Source of the DNA: Phoenix dactylifera | Taxonomy: Eukaryota; Streptophyta; Magnoliopsida; Arecales; Arecaceae | Length of the DNA stretch: 64,000 nucleotides | Reading direction: 5' to 3' | Assembly (NCBI RefSeq): GCF_009389715.1 | Contig: NC_052409.1 | Location: 7,365,605-7,429,604 of the forward strand | Shown here: positions 24,201 through 35,079 of the stretch, piece after piece | Layout of the letters: each line of letters starts with the position of its first letter | Position numbering within the stretch: position 1 is the first letter of the stretch | Made by a program: the position numbers and the translations under genes | Notes under the pieces: generated by a model | The model's input: the letters and a program-made list of their open reading frames with translations, nothing else | The model's database searches: none | What the model was told of the DNA's origin: nothing

Positions 24201-27200
24201 AAACTTGCAATAATTATTGTTCGACAATCAGCGTTGAAATTCAAATAACTTGCAGTTAATTTTAGCAATCCAGATTATATGTGATGAATGCAAACTATTC
24301 TCTGCTTAAATTTTATAATTTCCTTTAACTTTATCTGTTCATTATAGAGACTTACAAGCATTCAGGACATTCTTGTTGTTTGAGTATCTCCATTGAAGTC
24401 CAAATCTTTATCATACCACTCTTAAAAGTCAGATCACATCAAAACACCGAAGCCGTATAAGCATAGTCGTTTTTTAATAAATAGTAGGCTAGTCTACATT
24501 TTCTTTGTTATCACAAATCAATATTCTTTAGAAAGCCAACATTCAGTGCGCATAACCATCATTATGATTTCATCTAACAAAAAAGTTAATTTATAATGAT
24601 TAAAACTCTGCTTTTACTTTGAATTCGCACCATCAAACATACTTAAGAAAGATCCGAAGATGATGCTTGAAAAGTGAGGGTCATTTTACAATAACATCAA
24701 CAAACTTTGCAATTCACAATTTAAGATCCTTGATCTGTCCATTAGCACCAAAAAATGCTTGATGTCTAGGAACTGTTTGCAACAAATAAAAATGCCCTAG
24801 CTAATATTGCCTTGTCAAAAATATCTAAGTCATGCGATGAAGCTTGCGAATAACACACTTTACCTGCAACAGTTTTCCACCAGCAGCAAAGGATCGCAAT
24901 CCCAGTGTGTCCTGAAAAAAGAAATGAAGAGATCAGTACTGGGGAACAATGAAACAAATCTTATAGTGCTTATACTCCTCAAAATAAAGGCAGACATGAT
25001 GCAAAAAAATATAAGAAATAAACTCTTCAAAACTACACCTTGCTTCTAAAAGAGACAAGAAATTGTGCAGCTGGATCCCTTTTGGTCACATTGCACATTG
25101 TATCTAGGAACCAACCACCACCTGGAACTCTTTGTCTTGAGACATGAAGTCCTGGACGATCTCTTGCATGCAAGGCTATAACAAAACCATCTTTTAGCAG
25201 TTCACCTGATTTTCTGCTAAGTCCCATGCTTACTTCCACCTGCTTCTCCAGAGTTGATTCTAAGTTTGATTCATAAAGACACATTTGCTTGCTTCTAACA
25301 TTTTCTGGAGAAGCAAATCGAGAACTAGAACTTAGCATTTGCTCCCTGCCACTCATAGCAGTGTCTTCATCTTGATGTGAAGTACTTTCTATTTCTGAAA
25401 GATCATCTAACTTTAGTTGGCATCGCTGGCGATCTGGTCTCTTTTTACCCTTCTTCCTAGATCTACTGCGCTTTCCACTGGTTCTAGAGCCAATATTTTG
25501 AGATAGACCTGAAACTTCAGACTGAATATTCGACTCACCTTGTTTCTTGTAGTATTCTGGAATCAACTGACTCTCATCTGTCAACTGCTTATTATCACAA
25601 GATTGTACAGGACTTTCTTTCACTTGTTTTTCTGATTGGTCATCTCCATACTCAATTTCACTTATGTCTTCATCCTCATCAGAAATCGCACTCTTCGGAA
25701 TAACACCATCCAAAAAAAATGATTGCAAAACAGAGACAGCCTTCTCCCTTATTTCCATCCATACCTCTTCACTGTAGTCTGCACTTCGGGGAAGAATCAA
25801 CACATTTGGCATCTCCCTAACCTGAAATTTACACTAAGGCAGCTGAATATTGCCAAAAATAAAAAGGAAATTATACCGACACATAATTGTGGATCTGTAG
25901 TTAAATAGACTACTCCACAGAAAATGTGGGAACAGCTGAAGTGTCTGAAATAACTGCATTAATTAAAGAATGAAGTAGTTAAAGATCACATATTTCAGTA
26001 TACTAGAAAAATGAAATAAGTTATAAACAAGGAAGGATTGGGAGCAAATGCTTACCATGGATATTAAAACATAAAAGAAAATGAAGCAATTATTCAAATA
26101 AGTAGATAAACCTTAATTGAGCATTTTCTCTTAAAGAGTTCTTGCATATTCTTCTCAGAATTTTATTTTATGACAGTGCATCTTCATTTTTTATTCCTTT
26201 TAATTTGAGATATTAAACCGTTGATGTAAATGGCCTATGCATGTGCACTTACCTCCTACATAAAAGCTCACATAAGCTTTATAACTTGTGCTGTACGACA
26301 AATTCTTCCAGTGCAGACATGAAAACAACTACCTTATGTGCAAAAAGCAGGATATCATTACAATGTACTTCATGTAATCAATTTAAGTTAATTCTCACTT
26401 ATAAAGTGGTCTCAGTGAGACAAATTAAATTATGCCTTTCTGTCTCCAAACCAAATCCAAACAAGAATACCATCTATAATTCATTCCCTAAGACTACTGC
26501 TCATACCCATGCTTCCATCCATTGAGGTCCCTCAGCACCATCCAAAGCAAAACCAGCTATAGTGCCATCTATTAAGAGCTGTTTTAAAGCACAATCGTCT
26601 ATCAGCTGACTGCTACCTGTAGCAACAATGAATGCCCCTGTGGACAAGCAAATTCAATCTTAGAACGAAAACGTAATGGGTAGCTACAACATTGAGACAA
26701 ATTAATCAGCAACACCATATGAAGGAAACATATACCTAAAAAATGAAAAATTTCTATTGAATTTACCAGGCTTGATATTCTGCAAGCTTTCTGCATTGAG
26801 AAGATGAACAGTTTCATCTGATAGAGAACAATGAAGCGTAACAAGGTCGCTTGCAGCTAGCAAATCATTTAAAGTATCCATTCGTCGAGCAGCAGAAGGG
26901 AAGGTAATGGGATGCTTCCTTGATTTTTTTTTCCCCTACATAGTATGTCAAAAGGAAATTAAAACACAAACTGGAAATCTACAAGTTTTTAAGAAACCCT
27001 ACAGAGAGCATTTGCAGAACACATCCATTTAGAGGCATGAAAGTTATGTGAATATCTTATGATATGTTTCATCTACATTTACACTCTCAAGATCCATAGT
27101 TTTTTCTTAATTGGACCAGAATCAAATAAAAAAAGATATCTTATAGTTCTCCACGCTTGATGGCTTTCCTTTTTCGAAAAAAAGATATGTTATAGTTCAA

Positions 27201-28637
27201 GTATGTAAGATGAGTATAGTTGGCACATTTTTTTCATGAAGGTGAAACTGTCAATTTGGGTTAAGGCAATGATGAAGATAGTTGATTTCCAAACTTCACC
27301 ATCTTTAAACAAAGAATGTGAATACTTTGAAACCAGAAGAATTCTCCTTTTAGAGGCTTGATGGCCTTAACAGGAATCTAAAAAACGACTCGCTTGACAT
27401 GCTGCCAGTCAACAAAAAACCAACACATAAACCTTAACCATGCCTTCAATATATAAAAGAGAAATGAAGATTCTCTACCCAAATATTGTCCAGTGTTTTA
27501 AATTGCACGCTTCTAATTATAAATAATCATATAAAGCCATAATATACGATTAAAAGTCATCGAAAAAATTACAAAGTTCCTAAATAAATACTAAAGACAT
27601 ATCTACAGTGTTGACTAGTAGAACAATTCAAAGCCTAGAAAAATCACATATTACTGTGAATAAAAGAAAAGGTTTAATAGTTAACAAATGATAAATAATT
27701 GTGGATAGCACCTCAGTATACTTCCAAACCTTCTGAGGCCAACTCATTAATGTTACTATAGATTAGCAAAACTTATAGGTAAGCAGTCACAGAGACATTA
27801 CAAATCAACTAAATCAAATTCGGGCTGCTTGGAGCATTAACTCAAATAAGCAAATAAATGAATGTCAACTTCTCCCCCGGCAACGTTGAATTAGTAAGAG
27901 AAAGGATTTTGCACAAAAATTGACCTCAAAGCTTGCATTTCTATAGCATCAACGCCAAAAAAATTAAAAATTTAAAATTAAAATATTAGGAGAGACACAT
28001 TCCTTTCCCAGAGATTAGAATGTGGTCTAATAATGGATACCTCGTGGAGATCGAAGTAGAGGACGCTCATCCTGAAGGCGAGGCTCCTGGTGGCGACGCA
28101 TCGGGCCGACGCCGACCGCCCGACGATCCCGACCACGAGCCCCCGGCACCGGCGCATTCCCCGGCAGAGTGGCTGGACGGACCCGAGCCAGCCGGCGGAG
28201 GAGGAGGAGGCCGCGGACGCGTGGCGTGAGAGGAGGTGGGTCCGACGGAGGAGGCCGAGGAAGAGAGCCATGACGGTGTCGGCCACCTCCTCAGCCCGGC
28301 CGGCGTCGACGTGGATGAGGCGGAGGCCGAGGTCGGCGGCGAGAGCGGAGTCGACGGCACGGTCGGCAGAACCGAGGCAAAGGACGAGTTGCCAGGGACG
28401 CAGGAGGCGCTGGGCGGCGCGGGGGAGGAAGGCGAAGGAGTGGACGAGGACGGCAGCAGCGGACTCGATCCGGCCGTCGGAGAGGCGGCCGAGGCCGACG
28501 TGCTCGACGACGGCGGCGCCGGCGAGGGCTTCTTGTTCCAGAGAGAGGTCCTCGAGGCAGTTGAGAACCACCACCAAAGGGAGCTCCGCCGTCCGATTCC
28601 GATCCGACGGCGTTCGGCTGCCGCTCCGGTGGGCCAT
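18205..28637 (-). CDS. AN: ANGUSTIFOLIA, plant CtBP homologue
   Basis: Seven exons on the minus strand: 28637-28041, 26935-26767, 26637-26507, 25821-25039, 24911-24864, 21977-21861 and 18279-18205. All introns are GT-AG, all phases close, and the total is 1920 nt (639 aa), close to the roughly 636 aa of Arabidopsis AN. Exon 1 (residues 1-199) holds the N-terminal half of the D-isomer hydroxyacid dehydrogenase-like fold, with a degenerate nucleotide-binding loop GIVGRSASARC near 170-180. Exons 2-3 contain ARRMDTLNDLLAASDLVTLH and LIDGTIAGFALDGAEGPQWM. Exon 4 begins VREMPNVLILPRSADYSEEV and carries the plant-specific tail with a basic NLS-like run (about 415-428). Exons 5-7 encode LGLRSFAAGGKLLQ, INRRMEFVFASHSFDVWESW and VLDVRIEILA...RWLD. 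AN controls leaf width, trichome branching and microtubule or Golgi-linked trafficking. Exon 1 is GC-rich; introns of 2.9 and 3.6 kb each carry a CAAGG-family transposon. Confidence 0.95.
19109..19511. mobile_element. CAAGG-family element copy 2, in AN intron 6
   Basis: The ends are caaggtttgct and agcaaaccttg, an 11-bp perfect inverted repeat. The interior has the family words (ggtaccgaaacag, ggtccggtacc, accggtacacc) plus a pyrimidine-rich stretch with C14 at 19355-19368. The flanking 8-mers (tgtcaaac, ggtcggat) match only weakly, so any duplication has decayed. Confidence 0.6.
23749..24013. mobile_element. CAAGG-family element copy 3, in AN intron 5
   Basis: The left end is caaggtccgctgtaccggt; the right end reverse-complemented is catggaatgccgtaccggt. 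The interior is packed with ggtaccggt and its variants, which are self-complementary. A perfect duplication ctcataac (with a chance extension ca) sits at 23741-23748 and 24014-24021. This is the best preserved copy in terms of flanks and the most strongly palindromic inside. Confidence 0.75.
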
Positions 28638-28754
28638 CTTGCTTCTCCCCGAGCCCTCCCTCGGCTTCGCTTTTGGTTCAGTAGTTTGAGCTCCGACTTC
28701 TCGAGTTCTCTCCCTCTTTTCGTTTAAATTTTTAATAAATCTCTTTTTCTCAAA

Positions 28755-28755
28755 A

Positions 28756-28778
<23 letters not shown>
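28755..28778. repeat. (AT)n microsatellite upstream of AN
   Basis: About 24 bp of AT repeats starting 118 bp upstream of the AN start codon, in its 5' UTR or core promoter. It is followed by a T run. Confidence 0.85.
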
Positions 28779-28786
<8 letters not shown>

Positions 28787-30845
28787 TTTCTTTTTCTTCC
28801 AGTATTGGAAGGAAAAAAGGCGAAGTGAGAGAGCGGGCATTGGAGCTATCAAATATGACATGTTCCGCATATAAGTTATTATGCGAACGAAATGGATGGC
28901 TGAGATTGTTTTGTGGAAACTTGGACGGTAGATCCTTCTTCCGCATAAAGATTGTGTGAAACGTCAAATTGGAATGCGTACTCAGAGAGGGGGTTACGGT
29001 TTCTGAGGCTTAAATGGGCTTAGCCTTTCAATTATTTCCCACCCGTGCCCTTCACTCGTCTTCCTTTCTTTTTGTACAGACCCCGAAAAGTTGACCGTCG
29101 AAGTCGGACTCCAGGGGTCTAAGAATGGAGGTACGTGGGGCCCATGGCACTTTTGTTGTAGCTACTTCCTGTGGGGACAATTTTGGGGCCGTTCATATTT
29201 TGGGCGGTTGTTTAAGTTAAACTAGCGGGCGTTCGGATCCAGCAATGTGGCGCGCCAACCGAGGCACTTCAGGTGCAGTGAAGTACGTGGATCAGCTGTG
29301 GATCCTGGTGCACAGATGTCACGTAATGGCTACTCAGTGAGTGACACGCAATGTTCTGATTCGCGCGCTCATCCTGGTGGGCCACGCAAATCCTTTTTTT
29401 TTTTTTTTTTTTTTTTCTTGAAAGAAAAGAGGTAGGGGGAGGAAGGGACAAGCCCACCCCCGTGTAACAGCCCCCACTGGGCCCCCCGCCCCGCCAGGAA
29501 AATGTTCGATGCGGGCAGAAATGGCCGTGTGTTGGGTACCCCGACCGGTTTTACTCATGCCATCCCCACCCATGGGCCCGGCTCAGCTACCCCTCTGGGC
29601 TCTAGCTCGAGTCCCAAGTGTGAGTACGTCACACCTGGCACCACCCCGGCTACTAGCAAATTCTTTGGGTATTTGTTTATTTTTTTTATAAAAAATACCA
29701 TGTGGCTTTTGGCCTCAAATATGTGGAATTTTGCACTTCTTTCGTGGCACGAATAAAATAGCTTTCTTGGGTTGCGAGGAAGGTAGGATACCTAACGAGC
29801 CAGAGGGATGGGAGACATGGCAGCTTCTTGTCATGCTCAAGGAAAGCATCTTTTCCATCACCTTTGATTTCACTTTCATGGACAATAACTTTGGATTTTG
29901 GATCTATCATATTTTTGATTTTGTGTGCAACTATTTAGCATTTATTTTATTTTAAGCATATGATTAAAGTTGAGGATAGTATGGACTGAGGTTAAATTGA
30001 GTTTCCTTATGCAAGAGATATTGCAAACTGTGCATTGGTACGATTGCCAACCATTCTGATCACCATTGCAAATTTTTTCTTTATTTTATCATACGTAATT
30101 TGTAATCCTTGCACTAAATCTGGCATGAATCCCATGCAAGCAATTAAGCGAAAAACCTAGCATGGTAATACATAGACAGATTTCTTGGCTAAACTAAAAT
30201 GATTGAGAAGCTTCACAGCTATGCAATCCAAAATGTTTAGCGAGCATATGATTTTGGATGATTTGTAAGCATATGTTTGGAAACAACTTCATTTGGTTCT
30301 ATGCTATATGCAAAATGGCATTAAGTATCTCACTTAATTATAGCTAGCCTCGAGTAAATGTGATGCTTGTGACTATAATAGATTGTTGTGATTCAATTTG
30401 GTATATATTTTCCATAATTAATCTAATAAAGATGGTAAATAAGCTTCTTATGTCCAGAAAATTGAACCAACTAGAGTGCCACCTCATGCTAGCTCTTCCT
30501 CTGCCAAACCGCCCATCCAGAGCACACACATTCACATGCACATTTGCACGCATGCAAACTGAAGTAAGCATGTTGCATGCAAAATAAGATAATGATTAGC
30601 AATTTGGAGTATTGAATGCATGGCTCAAGATTTTTTGCATTACAATAGCCAAAACCTAGGATGATGGTAGTTTCTTAGCCATGAAACAGTAGATTCAAAA
30701 TATGAGAGCCATCGAAAATATATGTATTTATATTTCAATGCAGGTAGTCTTCCATCTATCTGATCATCATTTATATTGTCTATATAAAAATGATAGTAGA
30801 ATGTAACTTGCACAATGTGCAGGTACAATTTTTTCTTCTTTTTTA

Positions 30846-31380
30846 AACTATTTTTGAAATGCAATATATAGCAGTATAACAAATTGTAATAAATTAAATA
30901 ATTCAATAACTAAATTTCTACTATACATTGAGCAACAAACTTTAATGATAACTGAGCAGAAACTTTCGTCACTAATACTAGCATTATTATGTTGAAGAAC
31001 TTTATACAAGAGCTTCCATGCAAAAGCTCCTCTTATTAGTGGCCCCTAGCGATGCACGGGTATGGTTTCCTTCCCCACTTCCAATTATTTTTAAAATGCA
31101 ATTATAACAATGTAAGAAATAAATAAATAAAAAGTTTCAATAACAAGATTTCTGTTGTATATTTAGTAATAAAATTTAATAATTGCCGACCACATCGATG
31201 CTAGTATTATTAATACCGGTGAATAAAGTCATGAAGAGCATAAGATAAGTTAAACCTCCATTTAGATAAATACAATAGACGGACGAGCATATCAATACCA
31301 ACATTATTAATATCCATTTCACATTAAACAATAAACTTTAATGATGATCAAGTATATTAATACTAGTGTCACTAAGACCA
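30846..31380. repeat. Degenerate tandem repeat, about three units
   Basis: Blocks around 30846-30990, 31086-31230 and 31320-31380 share the order ctatttttgaaatgcaat..., ttcaataac..., aacaaactttaatgat... and taatactagcattatta. The first two are offset by about 235 bp; the third is partial. No termini or coding potential were seen. Confidence 0.5.
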
Positions 31381-31538
31381 GCATCTATATGGCTTCTTTT
31401 TTTTTTATATCAGGAATTTCTCTCTTATTTGATTATGTCTGTTATTTTTTATACCAAAAATTTTTCTCCTATTTATGTTTATCGTAATTACAACTCTCAA
31501 ATGGGTTGGACTCTGTATCTTTCACTATTTCGATTCCC

Positions 31539-31711
31539 AAAAGGATTGAACTATTTGATTCAACTTCTAAATAGATTGGATTCTATTATATTGCTTCTCT
31601 CTTCTCTCTTCTATATATCTTTCCCTAATTCAATTTGCAAAAAGATTGAACTATCTGATTCAACTTCTAAATAGATTGGACTCTACTCCTATTTTCTCTC
31701 TTCTCTCTTCT
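31539..31711. repeat. Two-unit tandem repeat, period 100 bp
   Basis: The segment from aaggattgaactatttgatt (31541) through the cttctctcttct run recurs exactly 100 bp later with few substitutions. The units are about 73 bp with a spacer of similar composition. Confidence 0.7.
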
Positions 31712-33026
31712 CCCAAATATAGTTTAGTAGCTATAGGGTTTCTTATTACATACATACATATGTATGTACAATGAATTTTTAAGTACTCATATCTCCAGGG
31801 ACTTTAGCCTTATGTAACCTTTGAAGTTTATCTAATAGTCCTAAAAACAAATACATATATACACACACACACATAACCACTATGATATACTTACTCTCCT
31901 TTCTCACTCTACGATTTTATTTTTTTCCTCTTACCTAAGCCTGAGTAGATCGATCATTTGATAGCACATAGAGAATTCTAACATATAATACAAAACAATA
32001 AGAGGCCATCAAAATCATTATAATAATTATAACGATGTTATGTAAAATCTTGGAATAGTCATTTGACTCTCAAACAGTGATTCAATAGAAAAAAGAAAAG
32101 AAAGAATTTTTTCAACCAGCTCAACTCAAATCTTTCAAAAAAATAAAAAAATATTAAAAAAATATGATAGTAGGATTTGTGTCTCATTTTATTTTATTGA
32201 TGTTCATAAAACTAAGATACATAGCCTCTATTTATAATGATAAGTTTCGCCCTTGTATAATTTAGATCAGATTTTTTTTCTAGTTCTAATAAGACTCATT
32301 TGTTTTAAAATAGACATGATTAGTATAAATAAATATGAAAAAGCTAGAAGTCTACAAAAGGTAAATCTATACTTTTATATCAACTTTATTTTTTTCGCTC
32401 TGTCTGATTTTTCTCGGATTAAAAGATATGCCAGATCAAAGTTTTTTTTGAAAAAAAAGAATTAGTTTGACCGGCCTCTTTCAGGATCCAAACGGTAGAA
32501 TTTGAGCATGATTTCTAGGGATGCTGCTCAATTTTATGTGGGACACCATATTATAGATCTTGAAAAGTTATCAATTTTTTTTAAAAATAGATCATCTTAA
32601 TTGGATATAATATAACAAAGTTATGGCATTCGAAAGTTTAGCTTGCGACTCGACATCCAATATAGTGGATCTCACTCTTGGACCTGTCTAGCCCTATCTA
32701 TAGTGGCCAAAGTGGTCCACATCGAGTTCGGTGATCCTTTTGGATCAAACAATATTTTTAAAACTTGATTGGACAATATTCTGGCAAGCTGTCTTCCCGA
32801 GTTAATCGATGACATCAACAAACATTATTATGACATCATAATTATATTTTTATATTTTTTTAAAAAAATCTAAAAACAAGAAAAATAGAAAAAAATATCA
32901 CTAGTTATTCTCTTTATTCTAATTTCTAGCAAGATACATTAGTGTAATATTATTTCTATAGTTAGAAGTGGGTACTTGTATCTTAGCCACTAATCACATA
33001 TCTAATGACTGATATATGATGCCAAC

Positions 33027-33720
33027 TTGAAAAGGAAAAGAGGCATCTGTTGTGTCGGCCCTAACTTTCTCTCAACTGAGACGCAGGCCTTAGACATTGT
33101 CTCCCCCTTTTTCTTTCTCTTCCCCTTGGCTGATCCTCTCTCCCCTTTTGTTAGAAATAGACCTCATCTCTTCCAAATCTTGCAGCCTCAATGCTCTCCA
33201 TTCTCAGCTCAAGCTCGATCACGAACTCGAATCCTCCACTAATGCAAGATGAGGCCAACTCCAAAACCCTAGATCCCTAACCTTAGATTTGTGCCTCACC
33301 AAAACCCTAGTCCACAACAACACCCTCATGACTTGGTCCCTTGCCTACATTGGCATCTAGCAACACATGTTCGACAAGGTGGGGATCTTTAACTCCACCA
33401 TTGCGACCCACGTCGTCACCCTCGGCATTCATTTCCTAGCCTTCGACGGTAAGCAGTCTACTGACTATGCTACCTTTACCTATAGCTCCCTCATCAGTCA
33501 CCTTAGCATCTTTCTCACGTCTCCAACCCCAGCTCCATCCATGGTCTCGGTGGCTTCTCCAACACCATCACGAACTTCTGACAGGTCATCACGATCTTTA
33601 GCTTCTACAACCAGGCCGACTTTACGAAAAGTGACTTTCACGAGCTTGACTAGATTGCCATTGTGAAACCCTTCATTGAGATGCCGCAAAGACCACCCAT
33701 GTCTCCGAACTAGTTTGCGA
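33027..33720 (+). other. Unrecognised coding-like, degenerate segment
   Basis: Base composition becomes balanced and C-rich and a 99-codon ORF runs from 33367 (MFDKVGIFNSTIATHVVTLG), with further coding-like pieces (FYNQADFTKSDFHELD) in a shifted frame near 33600-33660. Stops and frame changes interrupt it. It looks like a decayed gene fragment, but I cannot name the family. Confidence 0.3.
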
Positions 33721-33965
33721 GGTGTTGCGTTTTGCTATCGCTGAACGACTTGGTGAGTACTGTTTGGACCTTCGCTCGAGAAATTTTGAGTTAAAAGTCC
33801 AAAAAAAAAAGGTCAAATTGAACCTTGCGACTAGTCTAACCGATTCATCATGTTCTCTTGAGTTCAACCAAGTTTTGACCACTTTTAAAAGATACTTTGA
33901 ACTAAATTGGACCAGCGACTGGTTCCTCATTAAATTGGTTACACTTCTGGTCCAATTCTAAAAGC

Positions 33966-34446
33966 TAGGGTTGTGCATTGTTCGGGCCAAGTTGGTTTAG
34001 GGTTATTTTTGGAACTGAACCGACTTAAGTGTTTCCTAAAATTGAAACGGAAACATAACTAATCTATTTAAATTGGGTTCAAATTGACCCTAAAAAATCG
34101 GTTCCATTCGGTTTAGTTTATCAAGTTGAATTTAATGAGTTGAGCTATATGGATTGGGCTAAGTCTAAACATAAATTTTTTTTTAAATAGAATTGATATT
34201 CAATGAATTGGACTAAATAGGTTGGACTAAGACTCCACATATAAAAAAAAATTAAGATATATATTTTTCTATATACATATAGGTCGAGTATGGTTATATA
34301 TATATATATATATATTTGTCTATATTTGTCTACACATATGGATGGGACTATATTTGTTTGAATGTACATAGGTTTGGGTCGGATCGGTTAGAAACAGATG
34401 GATTCGGATCGGATTCATGGTTTGATTGATTATTTTGCACACCCTG
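33966..34446. mobile_element. Non-autonomous hAT-type element
   Basis: The left terminus is tagggttgtgca and the right terminus reverse-complemented is cagggtgtgca. The flanks ctaaaagc (33958-33965) and ctaaaacc (34447-34454) give a 7/8-matching 8-bp duplication. The interior is rich in gaaccg, ggttcggtt and ggatcgg words and holds a (TA)n run at 34294-34315. There are no ORFs. Confidence 0.6.
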
Positions 34447-34966
34447 CTAAAACCAGTTAGTTTCAAATCGGTACCTAATCTCTACATGCTTGTTTCTCCG
34501 CGGGCCCTACGACGTTTTGACTTCGAACCGCTTCGTGTAAGCTTTTCTACCCCTCGTCTGACAGCGGACCTCTGCCTCAAAAATTATACAAAAAAATATC
34601 TCCTTTTGCTTCCATTATTCCTCCGGAAGTATAATCCCTGAAATCAGACAAAATTCCACTCCGGTTTCAAAAATAACGATATTGAATACTTTTGTCTCTA
34701 TTGGCGGTCCTACATAAGCTTATTCGGAAGATAGGAACAGCGGAAAACAAGTCTTAGCTGTGATTTATTTAGACCACCCTCCTGTCGTGAAATCGCCGCT
34801 GCTCCGCGCGCGCTGCTCTTCCCTCCCTTCGTCTTCGCCGCGCGCTGCTCCCTCTCTCCCTTGACCCTCCCTTCCTCTCTTCGCCTTCGACTTCCTCCCT
34901 TTCTCTCCAACACCCTCGTCCTCTCCCCAGCTCCCCCACCCCGATTCCAAGAACCATAACAATAAT

Positions 34967-34978
34967 CCTAACCCTAAT
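34967..34978 (+). promoter_or_regulatory. Telo-box-like motif before the At1g01500-like gene
   Basis: cctaaccctaa lies about 100 bp upstream of the start codon, in a C-rich leader or promoter typical of plant housekeeping genes. Function is inferred from the motif only. Confidence 0.4.
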
Positions 34979-35028
34979 TCTCCATCTAATCATAGGGCAA
35001 GAAGACGACGAGGGGGAAATTGGAATCC

Positions 35029-35058
35029 ATGGTGGAACCTTCGTCGTCCGGGCGCTGA
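35029..35058 (+). promoter_or_regulatory. Short upstream ORF (9 codons)
   Basis: ATGGTGGAACC... in a fair context (ccATGG) runs nine codons to TGA, ending 21 bp before the main ATG at 35080. If within the transcript it could damp translation of the main ORF by forcing reinitiation. Confidence 0.4.
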
Positions 35059-35079
35059 ATCCGGCCCGATTGGGCGGCG

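Larger units (their letters stand above)
28779..33026. other. AN promoter side and AT-rich intergenic region
   Basis: The first kilobase, moderately GC-rich (to about 29650) with T23 at 29394-29416, is the likely AN promoter. Beyond it I see no gene. Degenerate tandem repeats at 30846-31380 and 31539-31711 and an AC-rich microsatellite at 31858-31874 are the only structures that stand out. Confidence 0.45.

Noticed and set aside
28020-28727. Plus-strand ORFs over the AN first exon
   Set aside because: Antisense shadows of a GC-rich exon whose minus-strand frame is clearly ANGUSTIFOLIA.
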